This document shows positions 44,340-53,285 of a DNA stretch of 64,000 bases, one piece after another. The DNA is from Nostocales cyanobacterium HT-58-2 (GTDB lineage: Bacteria; Cyanobacteriota; Cyanobacteriia; Cyanobacteriales; Nostocaceae), in assembly GCA_002163975.1 (NCBI GenBank), contig CP019636.1, positions 6,265,501-6,329,500 of the forward strand, read 5' to 3'. Made by a program: the position numbers and the translations under genes. How positions within the stretch are numbered: the first letter of the stretch is position 1; every line of letters begins with the position of its first letter. The notes below the pieces were generated by a model that saw only the letters and a list, made by a program, of their open reading frames with translations, made no database searches and had not been told where the DNA came from.

Positions 44340-44460
44340 TTAAGGGTTAGGGAGTCTCTCAAATTGCTTGGACAGTTGCCAAATCTTAATAGTCTTGTCC
44401 TGACGACCACTCACCACTGTCTTGCAATCTAGAGTGAACATTCCTTGTATTGATGAAACA
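44340..44460 (-). pseudogene. WD40-repeat C-terminal fragment
   Basis: A minus-strand frame ending at TAA 44340-44342 reads DCKTVVSGRQDKTIKIWQL then SKQFERLPNP. The VSG-QDKTIKIW part is a canonical WD40 blade end. There is no start codon and no upstream blades; the sequence immediately upstream is cynS. It is the leftover of a WD40 protein gene. Confidence 0.7.
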
Positions 44461-44901
44461 TTACCACTTTTTGTATGGTAAAAATTTGCCCGACATAATG
44501 ACTTTCACGCGCTCGCCTTTGGGATCTTCTTCTTTTTCGATGTCCAAAGTAAAATCAATTGCACTCATAATACCATCGCCGAACTTTTCGTGTATCACAG
44601 CTTTAATCGGCATTCCATAGACTTGCATGATCTCGTAAAAACGATAAACTAGGGGGTCGGTGGGAACAACAGGACCCAAACCTTTCACTGGGTATTCAGT
44701 TAATTCCTTAATATAATTGGCATCAAGCCCTAATGCTTCAACCAGTAACTTTGCCTCTTCCTCGGATGCACTCGCTTGACGATAAATGACAGATGCAATC
44801 CATACCTCATCGCGTCCCAAAATCTTTTCTAAATCGGCAAAGGTGAGTCCCTTTTCTTTTTTAGCAGCCAAAAGCTTTTGAGTAATTTCAGGGATGGACA
44901 C
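44461..44901 (-). CDS. cynS: Cyanate hydratase (cyanase)
   Basis: 146 residues. The catalytic triad Arg87, Glu90 and Ser113 (RFYEIMQVYG and GDGIMSAIDF) has the same spacing as E. coli Arg96-Glu99-Ser122, and the C-terminus MSGKFLPYKKW is diagnostic. It converts cyanate and bicarbonate to ammonia and CO2 in the cytoplasm, removing a toxic product and giving nitrogen. No cyanate transporter genes (cynABD) are adjacent. Confidence 0.96.
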   Translation of the reverse strand: MSIPEITQKLLAAKKEKGLTFADLEKILGRDEVWIASVIYRQASASEEEAKLLVEALGLDANYIKELTEYPVKGLGPVVPTDPLVYRFYEIMQVYGMPIKAVIHEKFGDGIMSAIDFTLDIEKEEDPKGERVKVIMSGKFLPYKKW

Positions 44902-44993
44902 TAGAAAACTCCTGCGGTTAAGTGTTACTTCTTTTGTAGAAAAGATTTATAGCTTTTTCACTGCTTATTGTCTCATAAGCTTGGCTTAACAAC

Positions 44994-45554
44994 ATGCAAA
45001 TACCAAGGACATATCGAATCAATACTCAACGCTGTCTTCTCAGATGCTTCTGGCAGCAAGATATTCCATATGTCTTCTCAGCTACACAGTTTGAGGGTTT
45101 TAACGATGGAATGCCTTGGGAACCACCACAATCAATTGAAGAACTTCAAGAACACTTTCAAAGAAGCCTTCAAGCTTGGGACTCTGGTTCAGCTTATACT
45201 TTTACCATTGAATCTGCCGACACGAGTGCATTCCTTGGCAGAATTTCTCTTAGAAAAGACAAAGTAGAAGGTGTTTGGAATCTTGGGTTCTGGACACATC
45301 CAGAACATCAACGTAAAGGTTACATGACAGAGGCGGCTGTTGCAATAGTCGAGTTCGGCTTCTCAGTTTTGGGTGCTGACCGCATAGAAGGATATCATGC
45401 TTTGTGGAATACAGGTAGCGAGAAAGTATTGACAAGAATTGGAATGAAGTTTGTTCGCTATATCCCACAGGGTTTTCAGAAGCATGGTAAGTGGGTAGAG
45501 GAAAATCTATTAGCAATTGAAAGAGAAGATTGGAACAGTTCAAAGGAAATTTGA
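44994..45554 (+). CDS. GNAT family N-acetyltransferase (RimJ/RimL type)
   Basis: 186 residues. Typical RimJ/RimL start (INTQRCLLRCFWQQDI), strand LGRISLRKD, strand VWNLGFWTHPEHQRKGYMTEA holding the acetyl-CoA pyrophosphate loop (Q/R-x-x-G-x-x), then NTGSEKVLTRIGMKFVRY. It would acetylate an amine on a protein N-terminus or a small molecule; acceptor unknown. Complete; shares a terminator with the convergent psaB copy. Confidence 0.88.
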   Translation: MQIPRTYRINTQRCLLRCFWQQDIPYVFSATQFEGFNDGMPWEPPQSIEELQEHFQRSLQAWDSGSAYTFTIESADTSAFLGRISLRKDKVEGVWNLGFWTHPEHQRKGYMTEAAVAIVEFGFSVLGADRIEGYHALWNTGSEKVLTRIGMKFVRYIPQGFQKHGKWVEENLLAIEREDWNSSKEI

Positions 45555-45589
45555 AATAGGCTCTTAAAATTCAAAATTCACTGATACAA

Positions 45590-45619
45590 AAAATCCCCTA
45601 CCCGAAGGCAGGGGATTTT
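45590..45619. terminator. Bidirectional terminator between GNAT gene and second psaB
   Basis: AAAATCCCCT (45590-45599) pairs with AGGGGATTTT (45610-45619); T-rich on both exits (TTTTGATT on plus, TTTTTTGTATC on minus). Confidence 0.75.
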
Positions 45620-45652
45620 GATTACTTACCTACTAAACCACTCGCAGCCGAC

Positions 45653-47866
45653 TTAACCGAACTTACCAGCAGTGGAGGCAATGAGGAAGGCAGCGTAGGT
45701 AAAGACGTAGCCGACAGCAAAGTGAGCTAGACCAACCACACGAGCTTGAACAATGGACAGAGCAACGGGCTTGTCCTTCCAGCGAACCAAGTTCGCCAAA
45801 GGTGTATGCTCGTGTGCCCAAACCAAAGTTTCAATCAACTCTTGCCAGTAACCTCTCCAAGAGATCAGGAACATGAAGCCTGTTGCCCAAACCAGGTGTC
45901 CGAACAGGAACATCCAAGCCCAGACAGACAAGTTATTTGTGCCGTAGGGGTTGTAGCCGTTGATTAACTGAGCCGAGTTAGCCCAGAGGTAATCACGGAA
46001 CCAACCCATCAGGTATGTAGAAGACTCGTTGAACTGAGCGACGTTGCCTTGCCAAATACCTAGATGCTTCCAGTGCCAGTAGAAGGTGACCCAACCAACT
46101 GTGTTGAGTGCCCAGAAGGTGGCAAGATAGAAGGCGTCCCAAGCGGAGATGTCGCAAGTACCGCCACGACCAGGACCATCGCAAGGGAATGCGTAACCGA
46201 AGTCTTTCTTATCGGGCATTAGCTTAGAACCACGGGCATCCAAAGCACCTTTGACCAGTACAAGAACTGTGGTGTGGATCGCCAGGGCAAAGGCGTGGTG
46301 CACGAGGAAGTCTCCAGGTCCAATGGTTAAGAACAAGGAGTTCGTTCCATTGTTGATGGCATCCACCCAACCAGGTAGCCAGGGCGCACTAGCGTTGGAA
46401 GCAATACTGTCGGGATTAGACAACAAGGTGTTCAATCCGTAGAGGACTTTACCGTGAGAAGCTTGAATGAACTGTGCAAACACAGGCTCAATTAAGATTT
46501 GCTTCTCTGGTGTCCCGAAAGCAACGACGACATCGTTATGGACGTACAGACCCAAGGTGTGGAAGCCCAAGAACAGGGATACCCAGCTTAAGTGCGAGAT
46601 AATCGCTTCTTTGTGCTTCAGTACCCGGTCGAGTACGTTGCCCTTATTTTGCTCTGGGTCGTAGTCACGTACCCAGAAAATTGCTGCGTGAGCAAAAGCA
46701 CCTACCATCAAGAAGACAGCAATGTACTGGTGATGAGTGTACAGCGCTGCTTGTGTTGTGTAGTCCTTCGCGATGAACGCGTAAGGAGGCAGGGCGTACA
46801 TATGCTGTGCGACCAGCGAGGTGATGGTTCCTAGCGCTGCCAGGTGAATGGACAACTGGAAGTGCAGGGAGTTGTTATAGGTGTCGTACAGTCCTTGGTG
46901 AGGCAGGTTGAACTGACCTTCGGTCTTGACGCCAAAGAAATTCTTGGCGTTGAGCATTTCTTTGATGCTGTGACCGATACCGAAGTTTGTCCGGTACATA
47001 TGACCAGCAATGATGAAAATCACTGCGATCGCCAAGTGGTGGTGAGCCATATCCGTCAGCCACAGCGACTCCGTCTGGGGATGGAAACCACCCAAGAATG
47101 ACAGAATCGCTGTTCCTGCACCTTGAGATGTACCGAACACATGATTCGCACTGTCGGGGTTAGCAGCGTACGCGCCCCAGTTTCCAGTGAAGAATGGTGC
47201 CAAACCTTCTGGGTGGGGCAGAGTTGTCAGGAAGTTATCCCAACCCACGTGCTGTCCACGAGATTCGGGGATGGCTACGTGAATCAAGTGACCTGCCCAT
47301 GCCAATGAACTCACACCAAACAAACCTGCTAGGTGGTGGTTCAAACGAGGTTCAGCACTCTTAAACCAAACTAAACTCGGACGATACTTGGGCTGTAAGT
47401 GCAACCAACCAGCGAACAAAAAGACTGCTGACAGCACCAGCAGGAACACTGAACCTACATACAGGTCATTGTTCGTCCGCATCCCAATGGTGTACCACCA
47501 ATGGTAAACACCAGAGTAAGCAATGTTGACTGGATAGTTAGCGCCGCCTTGGGTAAAAGCTTCTACTGCTGCTTTTCCAAAGTGCGGGTCCCATATCGCA
47601 TGAGCAATTGGACGGATATGAAGAGGATCTTTAATCCACTGTTCAAAGTTACCTTGCCAGGCTACGTGAAACAGGAGGCTGGATGCCCACAGGAAGATGA
47701 TTGCCACATGACCGAAGTGCGTCGCAAAAATCTTTTGGTAAAGATTTTCTTCTGTCATGCCATCGTGGCTTTCAAAATCATTTCCCATAGCCATCGCATA
47801 CCAGATCCGACGCGTCGTCGGGTCCTGTGCTAGATCCTGGCTAAATTTTGGAAATTTTGTTGCCAT
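45653..47866 (-). CDS. psaB: Photosystem I P700 apoprotein A2, second (variant) copy
   Basis: 737 residues, full-length PsaB with eleven helices and the 4Fe-4S FX loop FPCDGPGRGGTCDISAWDAFY. Nearly identical to the copy at 48132-50357, including long stretches of identical DNA, but different in three patches: near residues 140-160 (LLVLSAVFLF, RPSLVW), 215-236 (PEGLAPFF, GAYAANPD) and 475-507 (LNTLLS, SNASAPWLPGWV). The last lacks four residues. The ribosome site is poor (AAAGAATTCATCTTT before ATG), unlike the first copy. It lies beyond the terminator of the first copy, so it probably has its own promoter. Photosystem I core, thylakoid membrane. Confidence 0.95.
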   Translation of the reverse strand: MATKFPKFSQDLAQDPTTRRIWYAMAMGNDFESHDGMTEENLYQKIFATHFGHVAIIFLWASSLLFHVAWQGNFEQWIKDPLHIRPIAHAIWDPHFGKAAVEAFTQGGANYPVNIAYSGVYHWWYTIGMRTNNDLYVGSVFLLVLSAVFLFAGWLHLQPKYRPSLVWFKSAEPRLNHHLAGLFGVSSLAWAGHLIHVAIPESRGQHVGWDNFLTTLPHPEGLAPFFTGNWGAYAANPDSANHVFGTSQGAGTAILSFLGGFHPQTESLWLTDMAHHHLAIAVIFIIAGHMYRTNFGIGHSIKEMLNAKNFFGVKTEGQFNLPHQGLYDTYNNSLHFQLSIHLAALGTITSLVAQHMYALPPYAFIAKDYTTQAALYTHHQYIAVFLMVGAFAHAAIFWVRDYDPEQNKGNVLDRVLKHKEAIISHLSWVSLFLGFHTLGLYVHNDVVVAFGTPEKQILIEPVFAQFIQASHGKVLYGLNTLLSNPDSIASNASAPWLPGWVDAINNGTNSLFLTIGPGDFLVHHAFALAIHTTVLVLVKGALDARGSKLMPDKKDFGYAFPCDGPGRGGTCDISAWDAFYLATFWALNTVGWVTFYWHWKHLGIWQGNVAQFNESSTYLMGWFRDYLWANSAQLINGYNPYGTNNLSVWAWMFLFGHLVWATGFMFLISWRGYWQELIETLVWAHEHTPLANLVRWKDKPVALSIVQARVVGLAHFAVGYVFTYAAFLIASTAGKFG

Positions 47867-48060
47867 AAAGATGAATTCTTTTTGCCCACATCAGATTCTA
47901 CGCCTTCAACACCCATTGCAACTCATTTGGGTATTGATATTAGTCATAGAGAGTTTTTAGGCTGTAGCGTAATTAGTATTTATTCTAAATCAATACCCAT
48001 TACAACTCACTTGGGTATTGATGTTATTGGTAATGAGTTTTTATGCCGACTGAAGATCCT
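47867..48060. repeat. Spacer between the psaB copies with a duplicated ~55-base unit
   Basis: Two imperfect units (about 47910-47965 and 47990-48045), each with ACCCATT-CAACTCA-TTGGGTATTGAT and GAGTTTTTA. In the second, TCAATACCCA (47990-47999) and TGGGTATTGA (48012-48021) form a perfect 10-bp stem. The spacer must contain any promoter for the variant psaB. Confidence 0.6.
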
Positions 48061-48066
48061 TTTTTA

Positions 48067-48098
48067 AAAAATCTCCTGCTGTAAAGCAGGAGATTTTT
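48067..48098 (-). terminator. Strong intrinsic terminator after the first psaB
   Basis: AAAAATCTCCTGCT (48067-48080) and AGCAGGAGATTTTT (48085-48098) form a 14-bp perfect stem with a 4-base loop; on minus it is followed by TTTAAAAAAGG. It should end the psaA-psaB transcript before the variant psaB. Confidence 0.85.
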
Positions 48099-48131
48099 AC
48101 TCATCTACAGGTAATTGTCTAGTCAACTACA

Positions 48132-50357
48132 TCAACCGAACTTACCAGCAGTGGAGGCAATGAGGAAGGCAGCGTAGGTAAAGACGTAGCCAACAGCAAA
48201 GTGAGCTAGACCAACCACACGAGCTTGAACAATGGACAGAGCAACGGGCTTGTCCTTCCAACGAACCAAGTTCGCCAAAGGTGTATGCTCGTGTGCCCAA
48301 ACCAAAGTTTCAATCAACTCTTGCCAGTAACCTCTCCAAGAGATCAGGAACATGAAGCCTGTTGCCCAAACCAGGTGTCCGAACAGGAACATCCAAGCCC
48401 AGACAGACAAGTTATTTGTGCCGTAGGGGTTGTAGCCGTTGATTAACTGAGCCGAGTTAGCCCAGAGGTAATCACGGAACCAGCCCATCAGGTATGTAGA
48501 AGACTCGTTGAACTGAGCGACGTTGCCTTGCCAAATACCTAGATGCTTCCAGTGCCAGTAGAAGGTGACCCAACCAACTGTGTTGAGTGCCCAGAAGGTG
48601 GCAAGATAGAAGGCATCCCAAGCGGAGATGTCGCAAGTACCGCCACGACCAGGACCATCGCAAGGGAATGCGTAACCGAAGTCCTTCTTATCGGGCATTA
48701 GCTTAGAACCACGGGCATCCAAAGCACCCTTGACCAGTACAAGAACTGTGGTGTGGATCGCCAGGGCAAAGGCGTGGTGCACGAGGAAGTCTCCAGGTCC
48801 AATGGTTAAGAACAAGGAGTTCGTTCCATTGTTGATGGCATCCAGCCAGCCTGGTAGCCATACGTTACCGTAGTTTGGCCAAGCAGTGCTTGCAATGCTA
48901 TCTGGATTAGATAACAGAACGTTCAATCCGTAGAGGACTTTACCGTGAGAAGCTTGAATGAACTGTGCAAACACAGGCTCAATTAGGATCTGCTTCTCTG
49001 GTGTCCCGAAAGCAACGACGACATCGTTATGGACATACAGACCCAAGGTGTGGAAGCCCAAGAACAGGGATACCCAGCTTAAGTGCGAGATAATCGCTTC
49101 TTTGTGCTTCAGTACCCGGTCGAGTACGTTGCCCTTATTTTGCTCTGGGTCGTAGTCACGTACCCAGAAAATTGCTGCGTGAGCAAAAGCACCTACCATC
49201 AAGAAGACAGCAATATACTGGTGATGAGTGTACAGCGCTGCTTGTGTTGTGTAGTCCTTCGCGATGAACGCGTAAGGAGGCAGGGCGTACATATGCTGTG
49301 CGACCAGCGAGGTGATGGTTCCTAGCGCTGCCAGGTGAATGGACAACTGGAAGTGCAGGGAATTGTTATAGGTGTCGTACAGCCCTTGGTGAGGCAGGTT
49401 GAACTGACCTTCGGTCTTGACGCCAAAGAAATTCTTGGCGTTGAGCATTTCTTTGATGCTGTGACCGATACCGAAGTTTGTCCGGTACATATGACCAGCA
49501 ATGATGAAAATCACTGCGATCGCCAAGTGGTGGTGAGCCATATCCGTCAGCCACAGCGACTCCGTCTGGGGATGGAAACCACCCAAGAATGACAGAATCG
49601 CTGTTCCTGCACCTTGAGATGTACCGAACACATGATTCGCACTGTCGGGGTTCTGAGCGTAAACACCCCAGTTACCGGTGAAGAAGGGTTGCAAGCCTGC
49701 TGGATGGGGCAGAGTGGTCAGGAAGTTATCCCAACCCACGTGCTGTCCACGAGATTCGGGGATGGCTACGTGAATCAAGTGACCTGCCCATGCCAATGAA
49801 CTCACACCAAACAAACCTGCTAGGTGGTGGTTCAAACGAGGTTCAGCACTCTTAAACCAAGCTAAACTCGGACGATACTTGGGCTGTAAGTGCAACCAAC
49901 CAGCGAACAGGAACAATGCTGCCAACAGCAGGAGGAACACTGAACCTACATACAGGTCATTGTTCGTCCGCATCCCAATGGTGTACCACCAATGGTAAAC
50001 ACCAGAGTAAGCAATGTTGACTGGATAGTTAGCGCCGCCTTGGGTAAAAGCTTCTACTGCTGCTTTTCCAAAGTGCGGGTCCCATATCGCATGAGCAATT
50101 GGACGGATATGAAGAGGATCTTTAATCCACTGTTCAAAGTTACCTTGCCAGGCTACGTGAAACAGGAGGCTGGATGCCCACAGGAAGATGATTGCCACAT
50201 GACCGAAGTGCGTCGCAAAAATCTTTTGGTAAAGATTTTCTTCTGTCATGCCATCGTGGCTTTCAAAATCATTTCCCATAGCCATCGCATACCAGATCCG
50301 ACGCGTCGTCGGGTCCTGTGCTAGATCCTGGCTAAATTTTGGAAATTTTGTTGCCAT
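48132..50357 (-). CDS. psaB: Photosystem I P700 apoprotein A2 (canonical copy)
   Basis: 741 residues. Eleven helices, FX cluster loop FPCDGPGRGGTCDISAWDAFY, and the usual C-terminus ending STAGKFG. The loop at residues 490-500 (STAWPNYGNVW) is the standard cyanobacterial form. PsaB with PsaA holds P700, the branch cofactors A0, A1 and FX, and most core antenna chlorophylls. It lies 115 bases downstream of psaA on the same strand with a fair ribosome site (AGAGGA), consistent with the classical psaAB operon. Confidence 0.97.
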   Translation of the reverse strand: MATKFPKFSQDLAQDPTTRRIWYAMAMGNDFESHDGMTEENLYQKIFATHFGHVAIIFLWASSLLFHVAWQGNFEQWIKDPLHIRPIAHAIWDPHFGKAAVEAFTQGGANYPVNIAYSGVYHWWYTIGMRTNNDLYVGSVFLLLLAALFLFAGWLHLQPKYRPSLAWFKSAEPRLNHHLAGLFGVSSLAWAGHLIHVAIPESRGQHVGWDNFLTTLPHPAGLQPFFTGNWGVYAQNPDSANHVFGTSQGAGTAILSFLGGFHPQTESLWLTDMAHHHLAIAVIFIIAGHMYRTNFGIGHSIKEMLNAKNFFGVKTEGQFNLPHQGLYDTYNNSLHFQLSIHLAALGTITSLVAQHMYALPPYAFIAKDYTTQAALYTHHQYIAVFLMVGAFAHAAIFWVRDYDPEQNKGNVLDRVLKHKEAIISHLSWVSLFLGFHTLGLYVHNDVVVAFGTPEKQILIEPVFAQFIQASHGKVLYGLNVLLSNPDSIASTAWPNYGNVWLPGWLDAINNGTNSLFLTIGPGDFLVHHAFALAIHTTVLVLVKGALDARGSKLMPDKKDFGYAFPCDGPGRGGTCDISAWDAFYLATFWALNTVGWVTFYWHWKHLGIWQGNVAQFNESSTYLMGWFRDYLWANSAQLINGYNPYGTNNLSVWAWMFLFGHLVWATGFMFLISWRGYWQELIETLVWAHEHTPLANLVRWKDKPVALSIVQARVVGLAHFAVGYVFTYAAFLIASTAGKFG

Positions 50358-50405
50358 AGGTTCGATAAATCCTCTGACCTTCAGCCATCAGGTTCTGAGA
50401 GTTCT

Positions 50406-50452
50406 GAGTTCTAAGTTTTGAGTTTTTGTTCAGGACTCAAAACTCAGAACTC
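50406..50452. other. Hairpin in the psaA-psaB spacer
   Basis: GAGTTCTAAGTTTTGAGT (50406-50423) pairs with ACTCAAAACTCAGAACTC (50435-50452), 17 of 18 positions, 11-base loop. No T-tract. It may be a processing or stability element within the psaAB mRNA, or a dispersed repeat. Confidence 0.6.
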
Positions 50453-50472
50453 ACGACTGGTAAGGCTGATGT

Positions 50473-52731
50473 TTAGCCTAGTGATAAGATTCGTGCATGG
50501 AAGAACGCCCAGGTTGTGACAATTCCTCCCAAGAGGTAATGAGCCACTCCTACAGCCCGGCCTTGAACGATGCTGAGAGCACGGGGCTGAATGGATGGTG
50601 CCACTTTCAGTTTATTGTGCGCCCAGACAATGGATTCAATCAATTCTTGCCAGTAGCCGCGACCGCTGAACAAGAACATCAAGCTGAATGCCCAGACAAA
50701 GTGAGCGCCCAAGAACAGTAGACCATAAGCTGACAGCGCACTGCCATAGGAGTTAATCACTTGTACAGCTTGTGCCCACAAGAAGTCACGCAACCAACCA
50801 TTGATGGTGATGGCACTTTGGGCAAAGTTATCACCCGTGATGTGAGTCACGACACCATCTGGGTCGACAGTTCCCCAAACATCAGACTGCATTTTCCAAC
50901 TGAAGTGGAAAATCACAATTGATAGGGAGTTGTACATCCAGAACAGACCAAGGAATACGTGATCCCAACCAGATACCTGACATGTACCACCACGGCCTGG
51001 ACCGTCACAGGGGAAGCGGAAGCCTAAGTTAGCCTTGTCTGGAATCAGACGAGAGCTACGAGCATACAGCACGCCCTTGAGGAGAATCAGAACTGTGACG
51101 TGAATGGTAAAGGCATGAATGTGGTGAATCAAGAAGTCAGCTGTTCCCAATGGAATTGGTGCTGCTGCAACTTTACCGCCCACAGCCAAAATACCACCGC
51201 CAAATACATAGCTGACTGGCTCTAGTGCATTTGGCGCTGTTGTGCCAGGAGCTAGAGTATGCAGGTTTTGTATCCACTGGGCAAAGATTGGCTGCAACTG
51301 AATTGCTGTATCCGAGAACGTATCTTGGGGACGACCCAAAGCACGCATCGTGTCGTTGTGTATGTACAGTCCAAAGCTGTGGAAGCCAAGGAATATAGAT
51401 ACCCAGTTCAGGTGAGAGATAATCGCATCTCTGTGACGAAGCACGCGATCAAGCAAGTTGTTTTGGTTAACTGCCGGATCGTAATCTCGCACCATAAATA
51501 TGGCAGCGTGAGCCGCACCACCTACTATCAGGAAACCACCAATCCAAATGTGATGGGTGAAGATCGCGAGCTGAGTCGCGTAGTCCGTTGATATGTAAGG
51601 ATACGGGGGCATCGCGTACTGGTGATGCGCGATGATGATGGTCAGTGAACCCAGGAAGGCAAGGTTTGTTGCCAGCTGAGCATGCCAAGATGTGGTCAGG
51701 TTTTCATAGAGACCTTTGTGACCTTCACCAGTGAAGGGGCCTTTATGGTTTTCTAAGATCTCTTTAATGCTGTGACCAATACCCCAGTTGGTACGGTACT
51801 GGTGACCAGCAATGATGAACAGAACCGCGATCGCCAAGTGGTGATGGGAAATGTCCGTAATCCACAAACTGCCTGTGACTGGGTTCAGACCACCTTTAAA
51901 GGTTAGGAAGTCCGCATACTGACCCCAGTTCAACGTCCAGAAAGGAGTTAAACCATTCGCAAAGCTGGGGAACAGTTCAGTCAGCAAATCACGATTCAAA
52001 ATGAATTCGTGCGGCAATGGCACATCTTTGACGGCAACTCCAGCATCCAAAAGCTTATTAATAGGCGCGGATACGTGGATTAAATGACCAGCCCATCCCA
52101 AGGAACCACAACCTAGCAATACTGCCAAGTGGTGATTTAGCATTGACTCCACGTTCTGGAACCATTCCAGTTTAGGAGCACGCTTGTGGTAGTGGAACCA
52201 GCCTGCAAACAGGAACAAGCCTGCTAACACTAAGCCGCCAATTGCAGTGACGTAAAGCTGGAATGAGTTCGTGATACCCCAACCACGCCAGATGTAGAAC
52301 AAACCGGAGGTGATTTGAATACCGTGGAAACCACCACCAACATCGGCGTTTAAAATGTCTTGTCCAACAATTGGCCAAACGACCTGAGCGCTTGGCTTGA
52401 CGTTGAGGGGGTCGCTCAGCCAAGCTTCGTAGTTTGAAAAACGAGCGCCATGGAATATCATCCCGCTGAGCCACAATGTCACTACGGCTAAGTGACCGAA
52501 GTGTGCTGCAAATATCTTGCGGGAGATGTCTTCTAAATCGCTTGTATGTGTATCAAAATCATGGGCGAGCGCGTGTAGGTTCCAAATCCATGTTGTGGTT
52601 TTTGGACCTTTGGCTAGAGTTCTGTCAAAATGTCCTGGCTTTGCCCACAGGTCAAATGTGGTTGGAACCGGATCGTTATCGACTATTACTCTTGCCTTCT
52701 TTTCCTCTCGCTCTGGAGGACTAATCGTCAT
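50473..52731 (-). CDS. psaA: Photosystem I P700 apoprotein A1
   Basis: 752 residues from ATG 52731, chosen because AGAGGAGG lies just upstream and MTISPPEREEKKARV is the usual start (an earlier start at 52776 adds 15 unlikely residues). Contains the FX loop FPCDGPGRGGTCQVSGWDHVF and the family N-terminus KPGHFDRTLAKGPKTTTWIWN. Forms the PSI reaction-centre heterodimer with PsaB and binds P700 and the FX cluster. First gene of the psaA-psaB unit. The preceding spacer of over 500 bases is AT-rich and likely contains light-responsive promoters. Confidence 0.97.
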   Translation of the reverse strand: MTISPPEREEKKARVIVDNDPVPTTFDLWAKPGHFDRTLAKGPKTTTWIWNLHALAHDFDTHTSDLEDISRKIFAAHFGHLAVVTLWLSGMIFHGARFSNYEAWLSDPLNVKPSAQVVWPIVGQDILNADVGGGFHGIQITSGLFYIWRGWGITNSFQLYVTAIGGLVLAGLFLFAGWFHYHKRAPKLEWFQNVESMLNHHLAVLLGCGSLGWAGHLIHVSAPINKLLDAGVAVKDVPLPHEFILNRDLLTELFPSFANGLTPFWTLNWGQYADFLTFKGGLNPVTGSLWITDISHHHLAIAVLFIIAGHQYRTNWGIGHSIKEILENHKGPFTGEGHKGLYENLTTSWHAQLATNLAFLGSLTIIIAHHQYAMPPYPYISTDYATQLAIFTHHIWIGGFLIVGGAAHAAIFMVRDYDPAVNQNNLLDRVLRHRDAIISHLNWVSIFLGFHSFGLYIHNDTMRALGRPQDTFSDTAIQLQPIFAQWIQNLHTLAPGTTAPNALEPVSYVFGGGILAVGGKVAAAPIPLGTADFLIHHIHAFTIHVTVLILLKGVLYARSSRLIPDKANLGFRFPCDGPGRGGTCQVSGWDHVFLGLFWMYNSLSIVIFHFSWKMQSDVWGTVDPDGVVTHITGDNFAQSAITINGWLRDFLWAQAVQVINSYGSALSAYGLLFLGAHFVWAFSLMFLFSGRGYWQELIESIVWAHNKLKVAPSIQPRALSIVQGRAVGVAHYLLGGIVTTWAFFHARILSLG

Positions 52732-53285
52732 TCGACCTCCTCTCTTTAACAGGATTGAGGAATTATTGGATACCACATAGTGTCTTCGCGGCTTGAGTTA
52801 AGCCATATCGCATCCTCCAGAATATAGATTACAGGAGAAGCGATGAAGACCATCTATGGGGAGTGGGTTCTGTTGAATTATAAAGGCTTATCTTGTACAT
52901 AGTTAGAGAGATTTTAACAATAATTCAAAATCCTTAAATCAATTGTCTAATCTACTTTTGGCTTTAAAAATACTGGACAAAAAGTCAATACTTTCTTCAT
53001 TTAATTTACAAAGGGCAACAATTCGTAAAAATCATGTTTCTAGCACACAAAGCTTATTTTTCAGGATTTGTAGCTTTTCCTTAATATTAATTAACATTAG
53101 CAAGAAAATCTTTTTACCATAGATCATTAAGTTTCTATTAAAAAAAATCAAATATTAATGTAAAAAATATTGCATTATTTTCATAGCAAACAATAACTCT
53201 ACGAAGAATTCTCCTTTTGGGCTATAGTGACCAGTGGACAGTTTGCGCCAAAATTATCAGTCAGTTGAAATAGGAGTATTACTGG
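52732..53285. other. psaA promoter/leader region
   Basis: About 550 bases without a gene between the divergent psaA and lipoprotein genes. Strongly AT-rich from 52900 to 53210. It should contain the psaA promoter(s) and a long leader; I cannot place individual elements. Confidence 0.5.

Noticed and set aside
45653..47866. Interpretation of the second psaB as a far-red (FaRLiP) paralogue
   Set aside because: Far-red psaB paralogues are, as I recall, divergent along the whole gene and clustered with other far-red PSI/PSII genes; here the copy is nearly identical and no such cluster is present.
45746..52780. Many long frames antisense to psaA and psaB, repeated in both psaB copies
   Set aside because: They mirror conserved codons of the sense genes and lack their own start signals.
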